Positions 22,565 to 34,425 of a DNA stretch of 64,000 nt are shown here, one piece after another. The translations under genes and the position numbers were made by a program. The notes beneath the pieces were generated by a model, which saw nothing but the letters and a program-made list of their open reading frames with translations, was not told the DNA's origin and did no database searches. The DNA is taken from contig SADC01001210.1 of assembly GCA_004194705.1 (NCBI GenBank), forward strand, positions 248,001 through 312,000. The letters run 5' to 3'. Within the stretch, counting starts at the first letter, position 1. Each line of letters begins with the position of its first letter. This DNA is from Ditylenchus dipsaci. Lineage: Eukaryota > Nematoda > Chromadorea > Rhabditida > Anguinidae.

Positions 22565-23170
22565 CAAAAACAGGGATTGGTTGATATAAGCTGGTTTTTC
22601 TCATCTAAATTAAATCTTTGTAGAGTATAGCAATAGATCATTAGAAAAGACGATAAAAAATTCTACAAACCAGTTACAAAAAGTTTGCCTAAATGATTTG
22701 ACTCATCTCATAAAATCAAGAAATTAAAAAAGTTGGACTGTTTTTTAGCAAGAACTCACACACGTGTCAGCAAAACGGTTTTACGGTTTTAAAACGGTTT
22801 TAACCAGTACTAGCGATATCAGTGATCTCCATTTCATGCTCAAAATCAGAAATATAAAAATTTGAGCAGTTTTCATATAATGTTGTTGAAAGGCGATGTT
22901 TAGCTTATTTTTAACTTATGGAAAGCGTGTATAAAAGCAGTTTTATCGTCAGAAACAGATTTTTCATTGTGTTTTGCTTATCAGCTGACAGAGAACAGCT
23001 TGTGTGCTGAGTTTATTGATTTCGAATGCATAAGAGAGCTAGCTAGAACTCGTTTTTAAAAAATGGTTAAAAATGTGTTCATGCGTATGAAAGATTTGAC
23101 GCTTTTCATTTTCCTCAAGAGCCACTTTGATAGACCCCATCTCAGAAAATCGGATCTATTTTACAAACAC
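22565..23170. other. no gene recognised
   Basis: AT-rich DNA with a TTTTACGGTTTTAAAACGG stretch near 22780; no coding region supported. Confidence 0.45.
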
Positions 23171-23173
23171 ATG

Positions 23174-23440
23174 TTAAGATAGTGCAGACACAAAAATTCT
23201 GTTTTCCAGTGAAGAAGAAAATCCAAAAATTTTTTGTTCATCAGGGATCGGTCGGGAAATGGTTAAAATCCCAGCGCCCACAAGCAGGGCAATGTCTCCG
23301 TTGGCCAGAAGAACTCTGTCCAACACACGCATGAGACACCATTCAATGCCCAGGCGCTCAGTGAATGGATTGTTGTCGTCATTTCCCTCTAAAGTCGTCG
23401 CTGGACTTGATCTATATTCATTATTTTGCGCTCTATAACA
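23174..23440 (-). CDS. hypothetical coding exon
   Basis: The minus strand is open from a TTATAG acceptor near 23441 to a TAA at 23174, with balanced composition unlike the surrounding AT-rich DNA: PFTERLGIEWCLMRVLDRVL then ANGDIALLVGAGILTISRP. The hydrophobic stretch could be membrane-buried. Probably a last exon; I recognise no family and cannot find the upstream exons. Confidence 0.4.
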   Translation of the reverse strand, partial: CYRAQNNEYRSSPATTLEGNDDNNPFTERLGIEWCLMRVLDRVLLANGDIALLVGAGILTISRPIPDEQKIFGFSSSLENRIFVSALS

Positions 23441-23499
23441 GGCTGGGTTTGAGAGGGAGCAGACAATCAGACACAAAATACTCTTTGCTATTAAATGTC

Positions 23500-24290
23500 T
23501 TCCTTTCAACTATTCCTGATCAACTTTTTTCTGTATTAAAGATAGAAAATAAGGCTAAGAGCATTTTGTTTAGGCGCAACTTTTCAAAACGAAAGTTTTT
23601 AAAAATTTGGCTTGGTTCCATCTGTTTTTTTGGAATTTATTCCCCAACAGTGTCTAAAACCATTTTTACACTTTTTAGCCATTTTCCAGCCAATTTTTCT
23701 CTATTTTTCCACAGTTTGCATTACAGCGAACAACAAAGCAAGATTTTGAAAACTTTCGTTTTTAAAAGCTTTGTTTTGTCAAGTCTGGTGTTGTTGATTT
23801 TAGTTTTTTAATAAGTTGTGGTTGCCGAAAATAGCAGAGTTTTTAATATATTGTTTTCTAGTTACGGTTGATTTGGTCTCTCCTCTTCTTCAGTCAACCG
23901 GTATTTTCGGTTTTCTAAACATTCCAAAACATGGTTTTTTCCATGAATCTACACGGATTTTGGTCTCTTACTTGGTTTCTGGTTTCGAATGGGTTTTCAA
24001 ACTGGAAACTAAAATTGACACTGAAATTTTTAGGTCAAAATATCAAAACAATTTCAAGATTTTTCGGGGATCAGAATATATTAATCCCAGGGTTTCTATT
24101 AGAGTAATTACGGTATTTGGTGCTGCTCGGTTATGATACCGCCCCCCCCCCTAAAAGAACTGCTCCTCCGGAAAAAACCCTCGTTATATTCAATAAAGTA
24201 GTGAACTAATAGATCAGGGAAAATAAATGAAAGAGGGAAAAAGATTCGAATAATTAGCTTAAAGTTAAGAATAATGGTTTTATTCTAATA
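23500..24290. other. no gene recognised
   Basis: Phe-rich ORFs arise from AT-rich composition. A C run at about 24143-24151 resembles the poly(C) termini seen at 16085 and 26449. Confidence 0.5.
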
Positions 24291-24309
24291 TCAGGCAGTT
24301 CAATTTTGA

Positions 24310-24460
24310 AAACAGCGCCGGAGCCTTAGACGTTAAAAAACCGCACCGGGCCAGCGCCGGTGGAAAATTCTCAGTGTCGGCGCCAAGCGCAGCCCCGGCG
24401 ATGTTCATTTCTTTGGGCAGCGCCGGCACCGGCGCTAACGCCTGCGCTGGAACAATACTG
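24310..24460. repeat. GCGCCGGCACCGGCGC word array
   Basis: GC-rich block of GCGCCGG, CAGCGCCGG and GGCACCGGCGC words in both orientations, similar to 1-200 and 61722-62386. Probably the remnant of a hAT-like element with such arrays. Confidence 0.5.
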
Positions 24461-24599
24461 AATGCAAGTTTTATGATCTTTTATTCACATGTACTTACTG
24501 GGCTATTAAATAATTTTGCCGGTTCATTTCGACCAATGGCTGGCAAACTTTCGAAACTCTGTAAACACTAACCTACTGAGTATCGAAAATCAACTTTTC

Positions 24600-24960
24600 G
24601 GTATATAATGTGAAAAACACAATTTACTCGGTCCTCCCTGCGGTTTGGCCTTGTTTATCCAAATGGCATCGAGACCTCAAACCACAGAGAGGGACCAAGC
24701 AAAAATTATGTTTTTGACATTACCGTATTCTCTCTAATAGACAGCCCCTTGGTTCAAATAGCATGAAGCCCTGAATCTCTAGTTTCTGATAAACTATCAA
24801 CTAGGTCGATACAATTTTGAAAAGTGGGAGAACAATTCATTTAAAAAAAGTGTAGTTTTGAAAAACACAATTTTTCTCCGTTTTCGAAATTGTATCGAAC
24901 TATTTAATAGCTTATCAAAAACTAGAGATTCAGGGCTACATGCTAATGCAAAAAAATAAA
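24600..24960. repeat. two adjacent inverted repeats
   Basis: GGTCCTCCCTGCGGTTTGG (about 24630) is inverted at CCAAACC-like CAAACCACAGAGAGGGACC (about 24675). From 24760, GCATGAAGCCCTGAATCTCT is inverted near 24930 (AGAGATTCAGGGCTACATGC), with AATTGTATCGA inside. Small foldback elements. Confidence 0.6.
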
Positions 24961-25001
24961 AAATTTGAGAAGTATACACTGAGAAGGAGAATTTTTAAAA
25001 A

Positions 25002-25075
25002 TTTGACGGGAGATTTAATGATTTTGACGGGAGATTTAATGATTTTGACGGGAGATTTAATGATTTTTACGGGTG
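25002..25075. repeat. 21-bp tandem repeat, ~3.5 copies
   Basis: Direct repeats of TTTGACGGGAGATTTAATGA, near identical. Confidence 0.85.
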
Positions 25076-25079
25076 TTTT

Positions 25080-26010
25080 CGATTTGAGCCTATACTTTTG
25101 AGCCTATACCTCGATTTGAGCCGGCCAAATGGAATGGTCAAACAAGACCGGCCAAATTGTTGAATCACCCTGAAATTAGATCACAAAAATTTAACAGACC
25201 AAAACCATTTTAATTTTTAAAAGGCCATGTATAAATATGTAAATGTAACCTTTGTTTTCAAATCAATAACAATTCTGTTTGTTCAGCCTTTTTTCAATTG
25301 TCAAAATAATGATAGCTTGTTTCCAAAGCATCAATTTGTTGTTTGGCCAGTGAAGATTTGGAGGCAAAAGTTTCCATGGCAATCTTTTTGTCTAGCGAAA
25401 TTTACTTAAAAGTCGAAAAATAAAAATGTGTAAGCCATTCTTTTTTAAAACTTTGAAAAGATGGTGTGTCTATTTATTTTACCGATTTTTTTTATTTGTT
25501 ACAAACAAATTATTATTGTAGCACTTATTTAAATTTGATCCAATATAATTTTTCTCCCACTAACTGATTAAAATCAGTTTGTGAGAAATAGCAAGCGTTT
25601 ATGATTCAAAGCATTGAGGTGGTTCAAAACAGTCGAGCAAAAAAATGAGCTTTCCAGCCAATTCCTGTTTTTCTTTTTACAGGGTCTGTCAAGAAATGAT
25701 GCCTTTTTAAAATCGACATAAGCTTTTTAGTGTAATTTTTGGAATTATGTTTTTGCGAGGGTTGGCATTTGTCCGGACAACTAGAAATCCGGACAATTGT
25801 CTCGGCTAAATAAGACAATTTTAGACATATAGGAACGAATATGATTTTTCACAATTTCGATCAAGAGTGTGGAGGGCTTGAGAATTAAAGTAGATTACTG
25901 TAATTTTCCTTCTTCGCAAAAAATCCTAGCAGTTATTTTGCCAACATATATATGCTGAATCTTTTTTGTCAAGTTTTTTCAGAGAAAATAAGGGAAAAAT
26001 GAAAAAGGGT
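25080..26010. other. no gene recognised
   Basis: AT-rich sequence; no supported coding region or clear repeat. Confidence 0.5.
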
Positions 26011-26011
26011 A

Positions 26012-26125
26012 ACCAGTACAGTTAACCCTTCAAAACAGTTAACCCTCCAGTACAGCTAACGCCTCGATACAGTTAACCCTTCAGTACAGTCTACCTTCCA
26101 GTACAGTTAATCCGTCAATATAGTC
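26012..26125. repeat. 17-bp tandem repeat ACAGTTAACCCTYCAGT
   Basis: Six or seven diverged units of ACAGTTAACCCTTCAGT. The unit is clearly related to the 18-bp unit at 1473-1690, 24 kb away. Confidence 0.75.
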
Positions 26126-26444
26126 GAAAGTAGTAACTTTTTTGTCTTTTCTTCTGTTCAATTTAGACAGCCATAAGAATAGGCCGGGTACTTGTTCTAT
26201 TTGTCCAGACGATTGTACACTGCCCTAACCTAATTTCTGCCAACCAATTTTTGCTCATTAATTTCCAAAATACGTTTTTTCTTGGTCTCTCCTGTGTTTT
26301 CTCACCCAAAAGTATTCCACAAACCAAGACCCAAACCACAGGAGAGAAGCAATCAAAAATTGTATCTCACATTACATACTAAAAAACCATCGATTGACCG
26401 ACGAAACGGAATTTTGACATAACCCCGCGTCCAAGCTTTCACTT

Positions 26445-26690
26445 ACCAACCCCCCCCCCCCCCCCCCAAATTTTTCTTCTAAAATTTAAGTAAACACTAC
26501 CCAAATATATGTCCCAGACGCCGGAAAATGTACGCAAACTCTTTATTAGTCACAACTTCCGTACGCTGGCCTACCTCCAAGCCTAAGGGCTGAGCCTAAA
26601 CTTGTTGTTTGAAAGGGTAGTTACAGCAATTTTTTATAAGTCAAGTTTTTAGGGGGGGGGTATTCGCTACTAGCGCCGGAATTTCGAAAT
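26445..26690. mobile_element. poly(C)-ended foldback fragment
   Basis: A run of about 19 C at 26449-26467 is matched by a G run near 26652 followed by TATTCGCTACTAGCGCCGG. Related to the 37690-38825 element, whose ends carry CTACTTGCATA and a poly(C) run. Confidence 0.5.
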
Positions 26691-26760
26691 TTAATCGGCA
26701 AAAAAGTTGCGGCCATTCAAAAAGCAGAATTTCTCGACATACCCTGTATGCATTGCTTCC

Positions 26761-26860
26761 ATTCCTGTTCTTATGCAATACCTTCAGCAATTCTTTCTTG
26801 GTGTTTTCCAGTGATCTTTTAGAGCGAACAGACAAAAATACAAGGCGCTAGTGAAATCAT
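26761..26860 (-). CDS. possible short exon
   Basis: Minus strand, between a TTTCACTAG acceptor and a CAGGGTATGT donor, reads KRSLENTKKELLKVLHKNRN. Lys-rich and helical; no family recognised. It may be chance. Confidence 0.25.
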
Positions 26861-26869
26861 TGTGGAGGA

Positions 26870-27455
26870 ATTTCAAGCAAGCTTTTTTATATGTGAGTTC
26901 GCCATATTCTTGTGTGATATTTTCAGACTAACATTTTTCTTTAAAAGCAGCAGTTTTAAATTGGAAAAGATTTGTAAAAAACATATTTATAATTCATTTT
27001 GTGTCTGATACTTTTTATTTTTTGTAAAAACTGTTGTTGTTGATGTTAATTTTCCGAACTATTTTTGTAGTTTGTTTTAAATGCGATTACTTGGAGACAT
27101 AGGCTATAATTAAATAAGTATTTTTGCAAAAGCTGCATATGAGCTTCAAAGTACACCTTATTTGTATTAATACGACATTTGTTTTGTGTGCAAATGAATA
27201 TAAGACCGCTGTCTAAAATAAGTCTGCTGTCTAATATGTTTTGCTAGAAAAACCAATGTGAAACTTATCCCATTTCACATTGTCATAAGATTTCACATTT
27301 TATAGAATTTCTAATCTAAATATTTTGAATTTTTCAAAGCTCAAATGGGAGGAATTTTCAGCACAAAAACCTTTCACCTTTTCAAAAAGATTTTGTTAAC
27401 GAAAGTATAAAAAGCTCGGCTCTATCCAACAAAGGGAGGTTTTTGGGCTGAATTG
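26870..27455. other. no gene recognised
   Basis: AT-rich DNA; no supported feature. Confidence 0.5.
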
Positions 27456-27460
27456 ACCTA

Positions 27461-27615
27461 CCGTATTTCCTCTAATAAGCGCCCCCGCTCCAATAAGCGC
27501 CCCCCCCCTATTTTTTGACTAAAATTTGGAGTTAAGGCCATTTCTGATTGACAATTTCAAAATTTTAGGGGTTTGAAAAATAAGCGCCCCGGGGCGCTTA
27601 TTAGAGGAAATACGG
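27461..27615. mobile_element. CCGTATTT-family MITE, AATAAGCGCCCC word
   Basis: 155 bp, ends CCGTATTTCCTCTAATAAGC and its complement, flanked by TA (27459-27460, 27616-27617). The word AATAAGCGCCCC occurs three times: twice as direct repeats behind the left end and once more before GGGGCGCTTATT at the right end. Confidence 0.8.
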
Positions 27616-27619
27616 TATA

Positions 27620-28050
27620 TCTCCACCACTGAATTAACCCCATCCAGTGAATCAGCTTGGAGGACCAAGGCGAAAAATTTTCATTTTATAATCTTAAAAA
27701 CAGGTCTCTAAAAGCATATATTCACACTTTTTGATCCTTTTTACGCAAAATAATTATTGGTATTAAAAAATGGAAAAAAGTTTGCCTTGGTCCTCTGAGC
27801 TAATTCACTGGTGGGGGTCAATGTTAATTAAGTGGTGGGGTAAAGGTAAAGTGTTCCTTTTTTCGCCTTAGTCCTCCTGTTGTTTTTTTTGTTATATTTT
27901 AGAGTTTAGGATTGAACAAGGGTATGCCAGGATGGACTCAAACATATCTTAGACTCATGTTTGAGTTCATCCCAACATACGCTGGCCTACCCCTGCCTAA
28001 GTCAGATCCTAAAGAATAACTTAAAAAATTTGAAAGGAGGGGACCAAGGC
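27620..28050. repeat. CCAAGGC foldback repeats
   Basis: CCACTGAATTAACCCCATCC and the GCTTGGAGGACCAAGGCG block are inverted at 27785-27835 (GCCTTGGTCCTCTGAGC, then ATTAAGTGGTGGGG). A second pair runs to 28045. Same family as 47505-48376. Confidence 0.65.
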
Positions 28051-28059
28051 AAAACATAC

Positions 28060-29215
28060 ACTCCCCTTTTTTCACTAGCGACATAGCTTGGATTTGAAAA
28101 AGTTTGAAAAAAATAAATAACTATTTTCAAAAGAGAAAATTTTTTTAAAAGTGCAGCTTTCAAAAAATTTACCCGTATCCATAAATAAAAACACGTTTGT
28201 TGTTGTTTGTAAACATTTAATATATTCTAAAGCCTAGCAAATTCAAACCTTGCATGAGTGATTTCTGGAGCATAAATAGGCGTGGAACATGCCTTTTTGT
28301 GTCAAAGCCAGTACTTCCTTCCAACGGTTCTCCAACAAAATTTTTCAAATTCGAAATGTCCTATAATGGGTAATTTAAAAATTTTACATAAATAGTCGTT
28401 GGCTCCATTATGTGAAAATTAAATTTTGACATCAAATTTGGAAATGAATTTTTTTATCATTAATCGTTATTTTCTGTATGTTGAAGCACCTTTTATAATT
28501 TCATTTTTGCAAATTTCAAACTTTCAATACAGATTATTACACATTTTTAAAAATAAAATTCAAGAACTAGACTTTTGGCCTTCACTTATTCCGCTTTCAC
28601 TTTTTTTCTCACACATAAAAAAGAAAAGAAAAAGAAAAACTGCAAAGTTCTAATGTAAATATTTGACTAAAAAGAGGACAGTTGAACAAAGTTCTCTTGG
28701 GAACGGTCCTTTGTTAAACGTTGTTGGCTAATTTATTGGAAATGTTTCCAGATCCAATTGTTGATTGAGTTTATTAGCAATTTTTTAGCTTTTTTTTCGA
28801 AAAAATTAATTTAATTTTTTTAAACGTCAAAGTTATGAGAACTTGAAGAATTTTTTATTTACTTTGAGATTCCTGACTATTCATTTCGTCAAAACTTTTG
28901 GCTGAGTCATATTTTCAAATATTTTTGAGAATTTTATTTATTTTATTTTTGTTGAAATGTTCAAAAATTATATTATTTGCAAAACAGACCACTTTTTGGA
29001 TCTGACGTATGTAAAAGTGACTTTTTCACGTTAAAATTGTGTAACTGCCTTTGTTCAATGTGACATCACCCCTAAGTTGTTGACATAAAGACACACAACA
29101 CTCTTTGTTTCCCTGATTATTGTCTGCTCTCAGTTGTTCTGACTGAAGCATCTTATTGAGAATAAATGATAAGACAATTGAGTTGGCTTTTGAAGAAATT
29201 GAAAGGAGTTTGTGT
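28060..29215. other. no gene recognised
   Basis: About 1.1 kb of AT-rich DNA without coding support or a repeat I can define. Confidence 0.5.
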
Positions 29216-29221
29216 CATATA

Positions 29222-29478
29222 CCGTATTTTCTCTATTAAACGCCCCGGGCGTTTATTTTCAACCTTGAAAAATCGGAAAAAAATTATTTCGATTTTGAGA
29301 TTTTTGGTGCTCAACCAAAATCTAAAAAGTGGAATCAGGTAAACTCGTGCTAATTAAGAAAACGCAAAAAACAGATTTGCAAAATTTTTTTTTCGGGCTG
29401 AGATATAAGTCACTGAAGGGGGCGTTTATTAGAGAGGGGGCGTTTATTGAAGAGGGGGCGTTTAATAGAGAAAATACT
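29222..29478. mobile_element. CCGTATTT-family MITE, AAACGCCCC word
   Basis: Left end CCGTATTTTCTCTATTAAAC, right end TAGAGAAAATA (terminal CGG lost), with TA before the left end (29220-29221). The word GGGGGCGTTTATT is repeated three times at the right and occurs in inverse (AAACGCCCCGGGCG) at the left. Confidence 0.75.
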
Positions 29479-29635
29479 AAATTATATTGCATTAAAAAAA
29501 ATCGGATGTAATTTATCTAAAAGGATCTTTGATTGAAAAAATTCGGTTCTCAACCATTATTGACCGAAAATTTTCAAAATGTTTAATATTTATTCGAAAC
29601 AATTATTAAAGTAAGGAGTGGGGGGGCCTATCGGT

Positions 29636-30105
29636 ACATCTCTTGTCCGTGTCTGATCCTGCATGGAAATCGTTTAATTCAAATTCAAACAGATTTGAAG
29701 GTTGCTGGTTCGAATTCTTCTGACCGCACACTTTATTTTTACCTTTTCATTTTTTTCCGAGCTTGGTATTGAAAGTATTCTAAGGCTTTTGGGAGCACAA
29801 CAAAGACTTAAGCGCATAGATGCACAACTGTTCGAGCGAAGTTAAAGTCCAAACCTAGGTAAGAATCATTTATTTCAAAGGTGATATGCATTAAATCTTA
29901 AAATAAGGCTATTAATGACAACAAATCAATCCTAGAAATGATTCCATTCAATAAATTGATACTTTTTAGCCTTAGAACACATGGTGTTTGACTCAAGCAC
30001 CAAAAAAATATGAAAAAATGAGGTGTGCGGTCAGAGGAATTCAAACCAGCAACCTATAAATATGTTTGAATTTGAATTAAAACGATTTCCGTGCGGGACT
30101 AGCTA
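29636..30105. mobile_element. foldback with tRNA-like arms
   Basis: Inverted arms of about 85 bp at 29655-29740 and 30015-30100 contain GGTTGCTGGTTCGAATTC (B-box-like) and GTGCGGTCAGA. The tRNA-like part is thus present head-to-head at both ends. The interior of about 280 bp is AT-rich. Confidence 0.7.
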
Positions 30106-30466
30106 CGGACAGTCACTGATGCAATCACAAAAAAACTTATTTGATGCCTCAGAAAATTCTGGCGACAACAAAGTCCATTTATATTTATTAAAAAAAACGG
30201 AACGAACTTTGTGCATCAGCCTAATTTCCTAGAAATTCAACGGGGGAGGAGGTGAAGAAGTCCAAGACAGTTCTTGGCTTGATCTTTCTCGAGTTCTCAA
30301 GCTGGATTTTCCTATCTGTTCGCTAAAAATTTTGAAATGTTTTTAGTGAATTAACAATGCTCTACAAGAATCTAAAAGATTTTTTAGCAATTTAGCTGTT
30401 TCCCACAAATTCAAAAAGTCAAAATTCTCATGACATGTTTCTTTAACTGTTTCATAAGCTTGGAGG

Positions 30467-30785
30467 AGCATGTTCGTCGCCGATGGAAATATTTCGAAAG
30501 GCGGGTACCAGGTCAGATCAAAAGAAAATTGTTTTGAAAGTATTTTTTGTCGAGTACCCTACGGATAATAAGAAATAGAAACCATTTCCACTGTTTGATT
30601 CTATCGGGAGCCTAGTGGTAAAGCAGCGGCTCAGTGTGAAAGTTGGTCGTCGGTTCGATTCCCATTGAGGTATAGTTTTTCATCGAAATTCAACAAATTG
30701 CGTCAGTTTAATTCCCGTTTGAATTTCACTGGTACCCACCTTTCAAAATATTCCCATCGGCGACGGGCATGCCCATTTAAGGAAT
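30467..30785. mobile_element. foldback with internal tRNA-like sequence
   Basis: Ends GAGCATGTTCGTCGCCGATG and CATCGGCGACGGGCATGCCC (last part) are inverted, followed by AAAGGCGGGTACCA. The loop holds AGCCTAGTGGTAAAGC (A-box-like) and GGTTCGATTCC (B box). Same family as 33290-33605 and 35436-35998. Confidence 0.78.
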
Positions 30786-30789
30786 TTAT

Positions 30790-31810
30790 AAAAAAAAATC
30801 TTTTTGTAGACTTTTAAGTAGGTAGCTAAGTTAAAGCCCCCGATTAGAAAATCATTAGTTTTAAAGTCAAACTTTGAACCCTTGAAAATTATTTTATGGT
30901 TCTGTTAAAATTTCTTATTTTTTACTAATTGTTTACTAATTACTGCAAACAATATTTCAAAAATGTTTTTTTATGTTTCTGTAGACAAAACAAGAATTTG
31001 GTACTTACGGCCCATAAGTTATGGGTTATCGACGGCATTTTTACAAATGTCTGCTACAGGCTGGTCCAACAAATTCACTAATTTGAAACGGCCATAACTT
31101 TTTTCTTAGATGGATTTTCAGAATTCTGTTTTCTTTATTCAATTTTTCTCGCCGACAATGCTTTTTTGGTATATAATGTATTTGGTATATAAGAACACGG
31201 TTCTCGCTTGATCCCCCTGTGGTTCGGGCCTTGCCCATCCATATGCCATCCACACACCAATGCCCACATTGCAGAGGATCATGCAAAAATCGTGTTTTTC
31301 ACATTTTATACAGAACAAAATATTGGTAAATCGATTGACAATATCAGGAGTCTGAAAATCGCTCTAAAAATAGTTATGTTCTGTTTCAAAACCAGGGATT
31401 TCTTATATCACCTTGTACTATTGTCTAGAGCACTTTTTAAATTATGGTTGTCCTTAGGCTTCGAGCAAGCTAGCGTCCTTAAGACGGGCTCAAACATAAC
31501 CTTTTGAAGTTATGACATGTTTTATGAAAAACGTTTAGAGTTTAAAATGATAAAAAAAACATCATGAGAAATTCCAGCCGATGACCCATCAGAACAAAAA
31601 TTTAGCAAACCATAACTTGCGAAAAAACTAAGATAATAATTTTTCTTTCAAAAGGCACTGATAATAAATAAAGTGTTGTGTAGCATTGTCACTTTTTGCT
31701 TCATGACTAATTCTATGATACTACTTTTTGTTATCATTTGTTTTCTGAATTATTTTCTGTTTCAGTCTATTCAAGTATAGTTCTAAGTAATTATATGTTT
31801 AATTCACAAG
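30790..31810. other. repeat mosaic, no gene
   Basis: Contains a GGTATATAATG...GGTTCTCGCTTGATCCCCCTGTGG block (31180-31230) related to 24600-24690. No coding support. Confidence 0.45.
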
Positions 31811-31814
31811 GTTT

Positions 31815-32052
31815 GGGCGCTAGTGTAGAATCCGTTGCTCCCAAAAGCTTGGCCCTCCTGTTTTTTTTCGCGAAACACAGCTAGGTCCCCTGTTCATTAT
31901 GACTATTGTAACACTGTGATTATTAATGACCTGGGTTATCATGGTTAATATGATCACCTTAAAAACAACAGGGGGGACCAAGCTGTTTTTTTGCGAAAAA
32001 ACAACAGGGGGACTAAGGCATATCGGGAGCAACCTATTCTACACTAGTGCCA
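31815..32052. mobile_element. foldback, GTGTAGAATCCGTTGCTCCC ends
   Basis: Ends CTAGTGTAGAATCCGTTGCT and GGGAGCAACCTATTCTACAC are inverted, followed by AACAGGGGGGACCAAG blocks on both sides and a centre with TGTAACACTGTGATTATTAA. The same centre occurs in 36035-36262. Confidence 0.72.
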
Positions 32053-32059
32053 GATTTTG

Positions 32060-32630
32060 CACACAGCATTAAAATGTTAAGCTTGAGTGTATAGTTTTGG
32101 ATTTACTAAGAATGTTGAGCTTTAAAGCGTCAATTAATTCAGCACTTGGTTGAATTAATTAGGGCATTAGCTATAGAAGCCAAACAATGTCATCTTTTCT
32201 AAATCACTTTGTAATGGTATAGATGAAATATTTTTTAATAATTTTTTTTTGCAAAAATGCTAGCTACTACTTGTCAATTTATGCTTCACTGCTTTCATAA
32301 TTTATTTTACCACAAATTTCAACTTTATTTAACCTGCTGTTAATTTCTCTGTTACTACGGAATCGCTCGAGCTGTACAGGGTGTTTGGAACTGTACAAGG
32401 TGGGGTAAAAAAAATCCCCCATTTTTAAATTCAATTTAAATTAATTTTTAAATTTTTTTATGCAAGTCATACATTTTTCTTCTAAGCAATATTTTTCATA
32501 AAAATAACATTTATATTGTGTTAAATACCTGATATTTTCCGAAAAATTTTTCCGAGATTTCCGAAAAATTCGGAAAAAGCCAAGGAAGGGTTACTTACAC
32601 TGATTTTTTAAAACTAGGCGAGTTTTTTTG
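32060..32630. other. no gene recognised
   Basis: AT-rich; no supported feature. Confidence 0.5.
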
Positions 32631-32642
32631 AAACACTCTGTA

Positions 32643-33073
32643 CAGTTTACTCTCGATATAACGTTACCCCTCAAGTTCGTTCCCGCCTAGGGTCCGACAC
32701 TTTTTTTACCTCGATTCTAGAAGTCTTTTGCCGAACCTGATTCGACAGTCTTATCATAAATATCGTAGAGATTCTCATTTTACCGTTGTTTCTAAAAAGT
32801 TGAAACTTTTGCTAGTAAAACCCGTGGCTACCGATATAACACCGTCGATTTTTTTAAGAGTGGCGGTATTATATATATCGAGAGCCTCGGGTCTGTGTCT
32901 AAGAGTGATGACTTTTTAAGAAACGACGACCGGCAAAATGAGAACCTCGATGATATATATGATAAGACTGTCAGATCAGGTTCGGCAAAAGACTTCGAAG
33001 ATCGAGGTAAAAAAGGTGTCGGACGCTAGGCGGGAAAGAACTTGAAGGGGTGTGTTATATCGAGAGCAGACTG
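32643..33073. mobile_element. Tigger-like long foldback, GATATAACGTTACC word
   Basis: Left end CAGTTTACTCTCGATATAAC after TA, right end TATATCGAGAGCAGACTG. Arms carry AGTTCGTTCCCGCC, GGTCCGACACTTTTTT and a GATTCGACAGTCTTAT block. Same family as 44611-45038. Confidence 0.8.
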
Positions 33074-33289
33074 TGAAATTGAATTCGAAGGTTCTCTAAA
33101 TGCCATCTTGTAGAGCATATTCGATTCACTATATGGAATTTCAATATACATTTTTCCATCAGACATAAAAAAATCTGAAGAGTTTAGAAAGACCAAGCCG
33201 AAAACCGCTTTGATCGCCTCTGTAGATATTCAAAGAACTATTTCTCCATATTCCAACCTCGCTACAGTGGATCCCCACAAGTTCCAAGT

Positions 33290-33605
33290 CTTTTTTAAAG
33301 GGGCATGCTCGCCGCCGATGGAATATTTCAAAAGGCGGGTACCATGTTAATTCAAACAAGAATTATTTAAAAAAAAAGAATTATGGGAATAAGTAATCAA
33401 AAACATTGCCCCAGTTTAATTGCGTCGGTGGCCTAGTGGTGAAGCGGCGGCGCACTGTGAAAATCGGTCGTTGGTTCGATTCCCACTGTAGTTATAATTT
33501 TTCTCGACTTTTCCGAAATTTCGTCAAATTAATTCTCGTTTAAATTTCGCTGGTACCCGCCTTTCAAAATATTCCATCGGCGACGAGCATGCCCCTTTAA
33601 AAAAA
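33290..33605. mobile_element. foldback with internal tRNA-like sequence
   Basis: Ends TTTTAAAGGGGCATGCTCG and CGAGCATGCCCCTTTAAAA are inverted and continue into CCGCCGATGGAATATTTCAA / AAAGGCGGGTACCA. The loop contains GGTGGCCTAGTGGTGAAGCG (A-box-like) and GGTTCGATTCCCAC (B box), 40 bases apart. Confidence 0.82.
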
Positions 33606-33609
33606 AATT

Positions 33610-34425
33610 GGCTAGACAATAATAAATCAAAATGCTATAATAATCTCATCCTGGCACAATATTGAACACAAAGGCAAAAGAAAACGTTCACCTTTGAAAA
33701 GGTTCATCACTTGAAAAGTGCACAGCAATACTACTTGGAGGAACCTTCATTTTAGAATGACTTGTCTTTGTTTACAAAATAAACATGTCTTTTTACTGCA
33801 ATTTTTTTCGGCTTTCTGCTTTTTTATTGCGTCTGTATTGTTATAGCAAAGTTCAAAATAACGGAATTCTTACAAATTTAACAACATTTCTATCTTAAAT
33901 CATTTTTATTTCTATTCAACTTTTTTTGTATTCAAAATTTGAAAATTTTAATTGGCGCCTTTTGAATTTTAAAGGGATTAAGGGCTGTATAGGGAAGGAA
34001 GGGAATAAAAAGGAGCCACTAATCATAGAGGGCCCACTAAAAAGAAGATGTTGAACATAGTTTTGAATACTGGGGCCTACCGCATGAATAAACTCTAATG
34101 TGCATGCTTTTTCATGCATCCAGAGTCACTTACGAGTGATTTGTGTCTAAGGTATGTGGGTGTGCACATCTCAACTCCTAGCCTCCAAGTCATCTTACCT
34201 TAGACATGATTCCGAGAAGTACTCTTGACCATAAAATGCATATAGAGTCCCTTTTTGCCACGGCCCAGTTGAAAAACATGGTGAGGCAGTCGAAGAATAC
34301 AGATATTCAAATTTATAATGTTCTGCCATAAAAGTGGCCCCCTTTCATTCCTTCCCCTCCCAATACAGCCCTCAATCCCTTAAAATTCAAAAGGCGCCAA
34401 TTCAAATTTTTCAAATTTTGACTAA
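33610..34425. other. repeat fragments, no gene
   Basis: AT-rich, with a CATGCATCCAGAGTCACTTA block at 34112 and a GGTATGTGGGTGTGCACATC block at 34150, both shared with the 14031-14200 family. AAAATTTTAATTGGCGCC (33943) is inverted at 34391 (GGCGCCAATTCAAATTTTTC), so 33940-34410 is probably one foldback element. Confidence 0.5.

Noticed and set aside
23365..24136. Phe-rich ORFs as membrane proteins
   Set aside because: They arise from T-rich DNA, lack splice support and show no ordered hydrophobic pattern.
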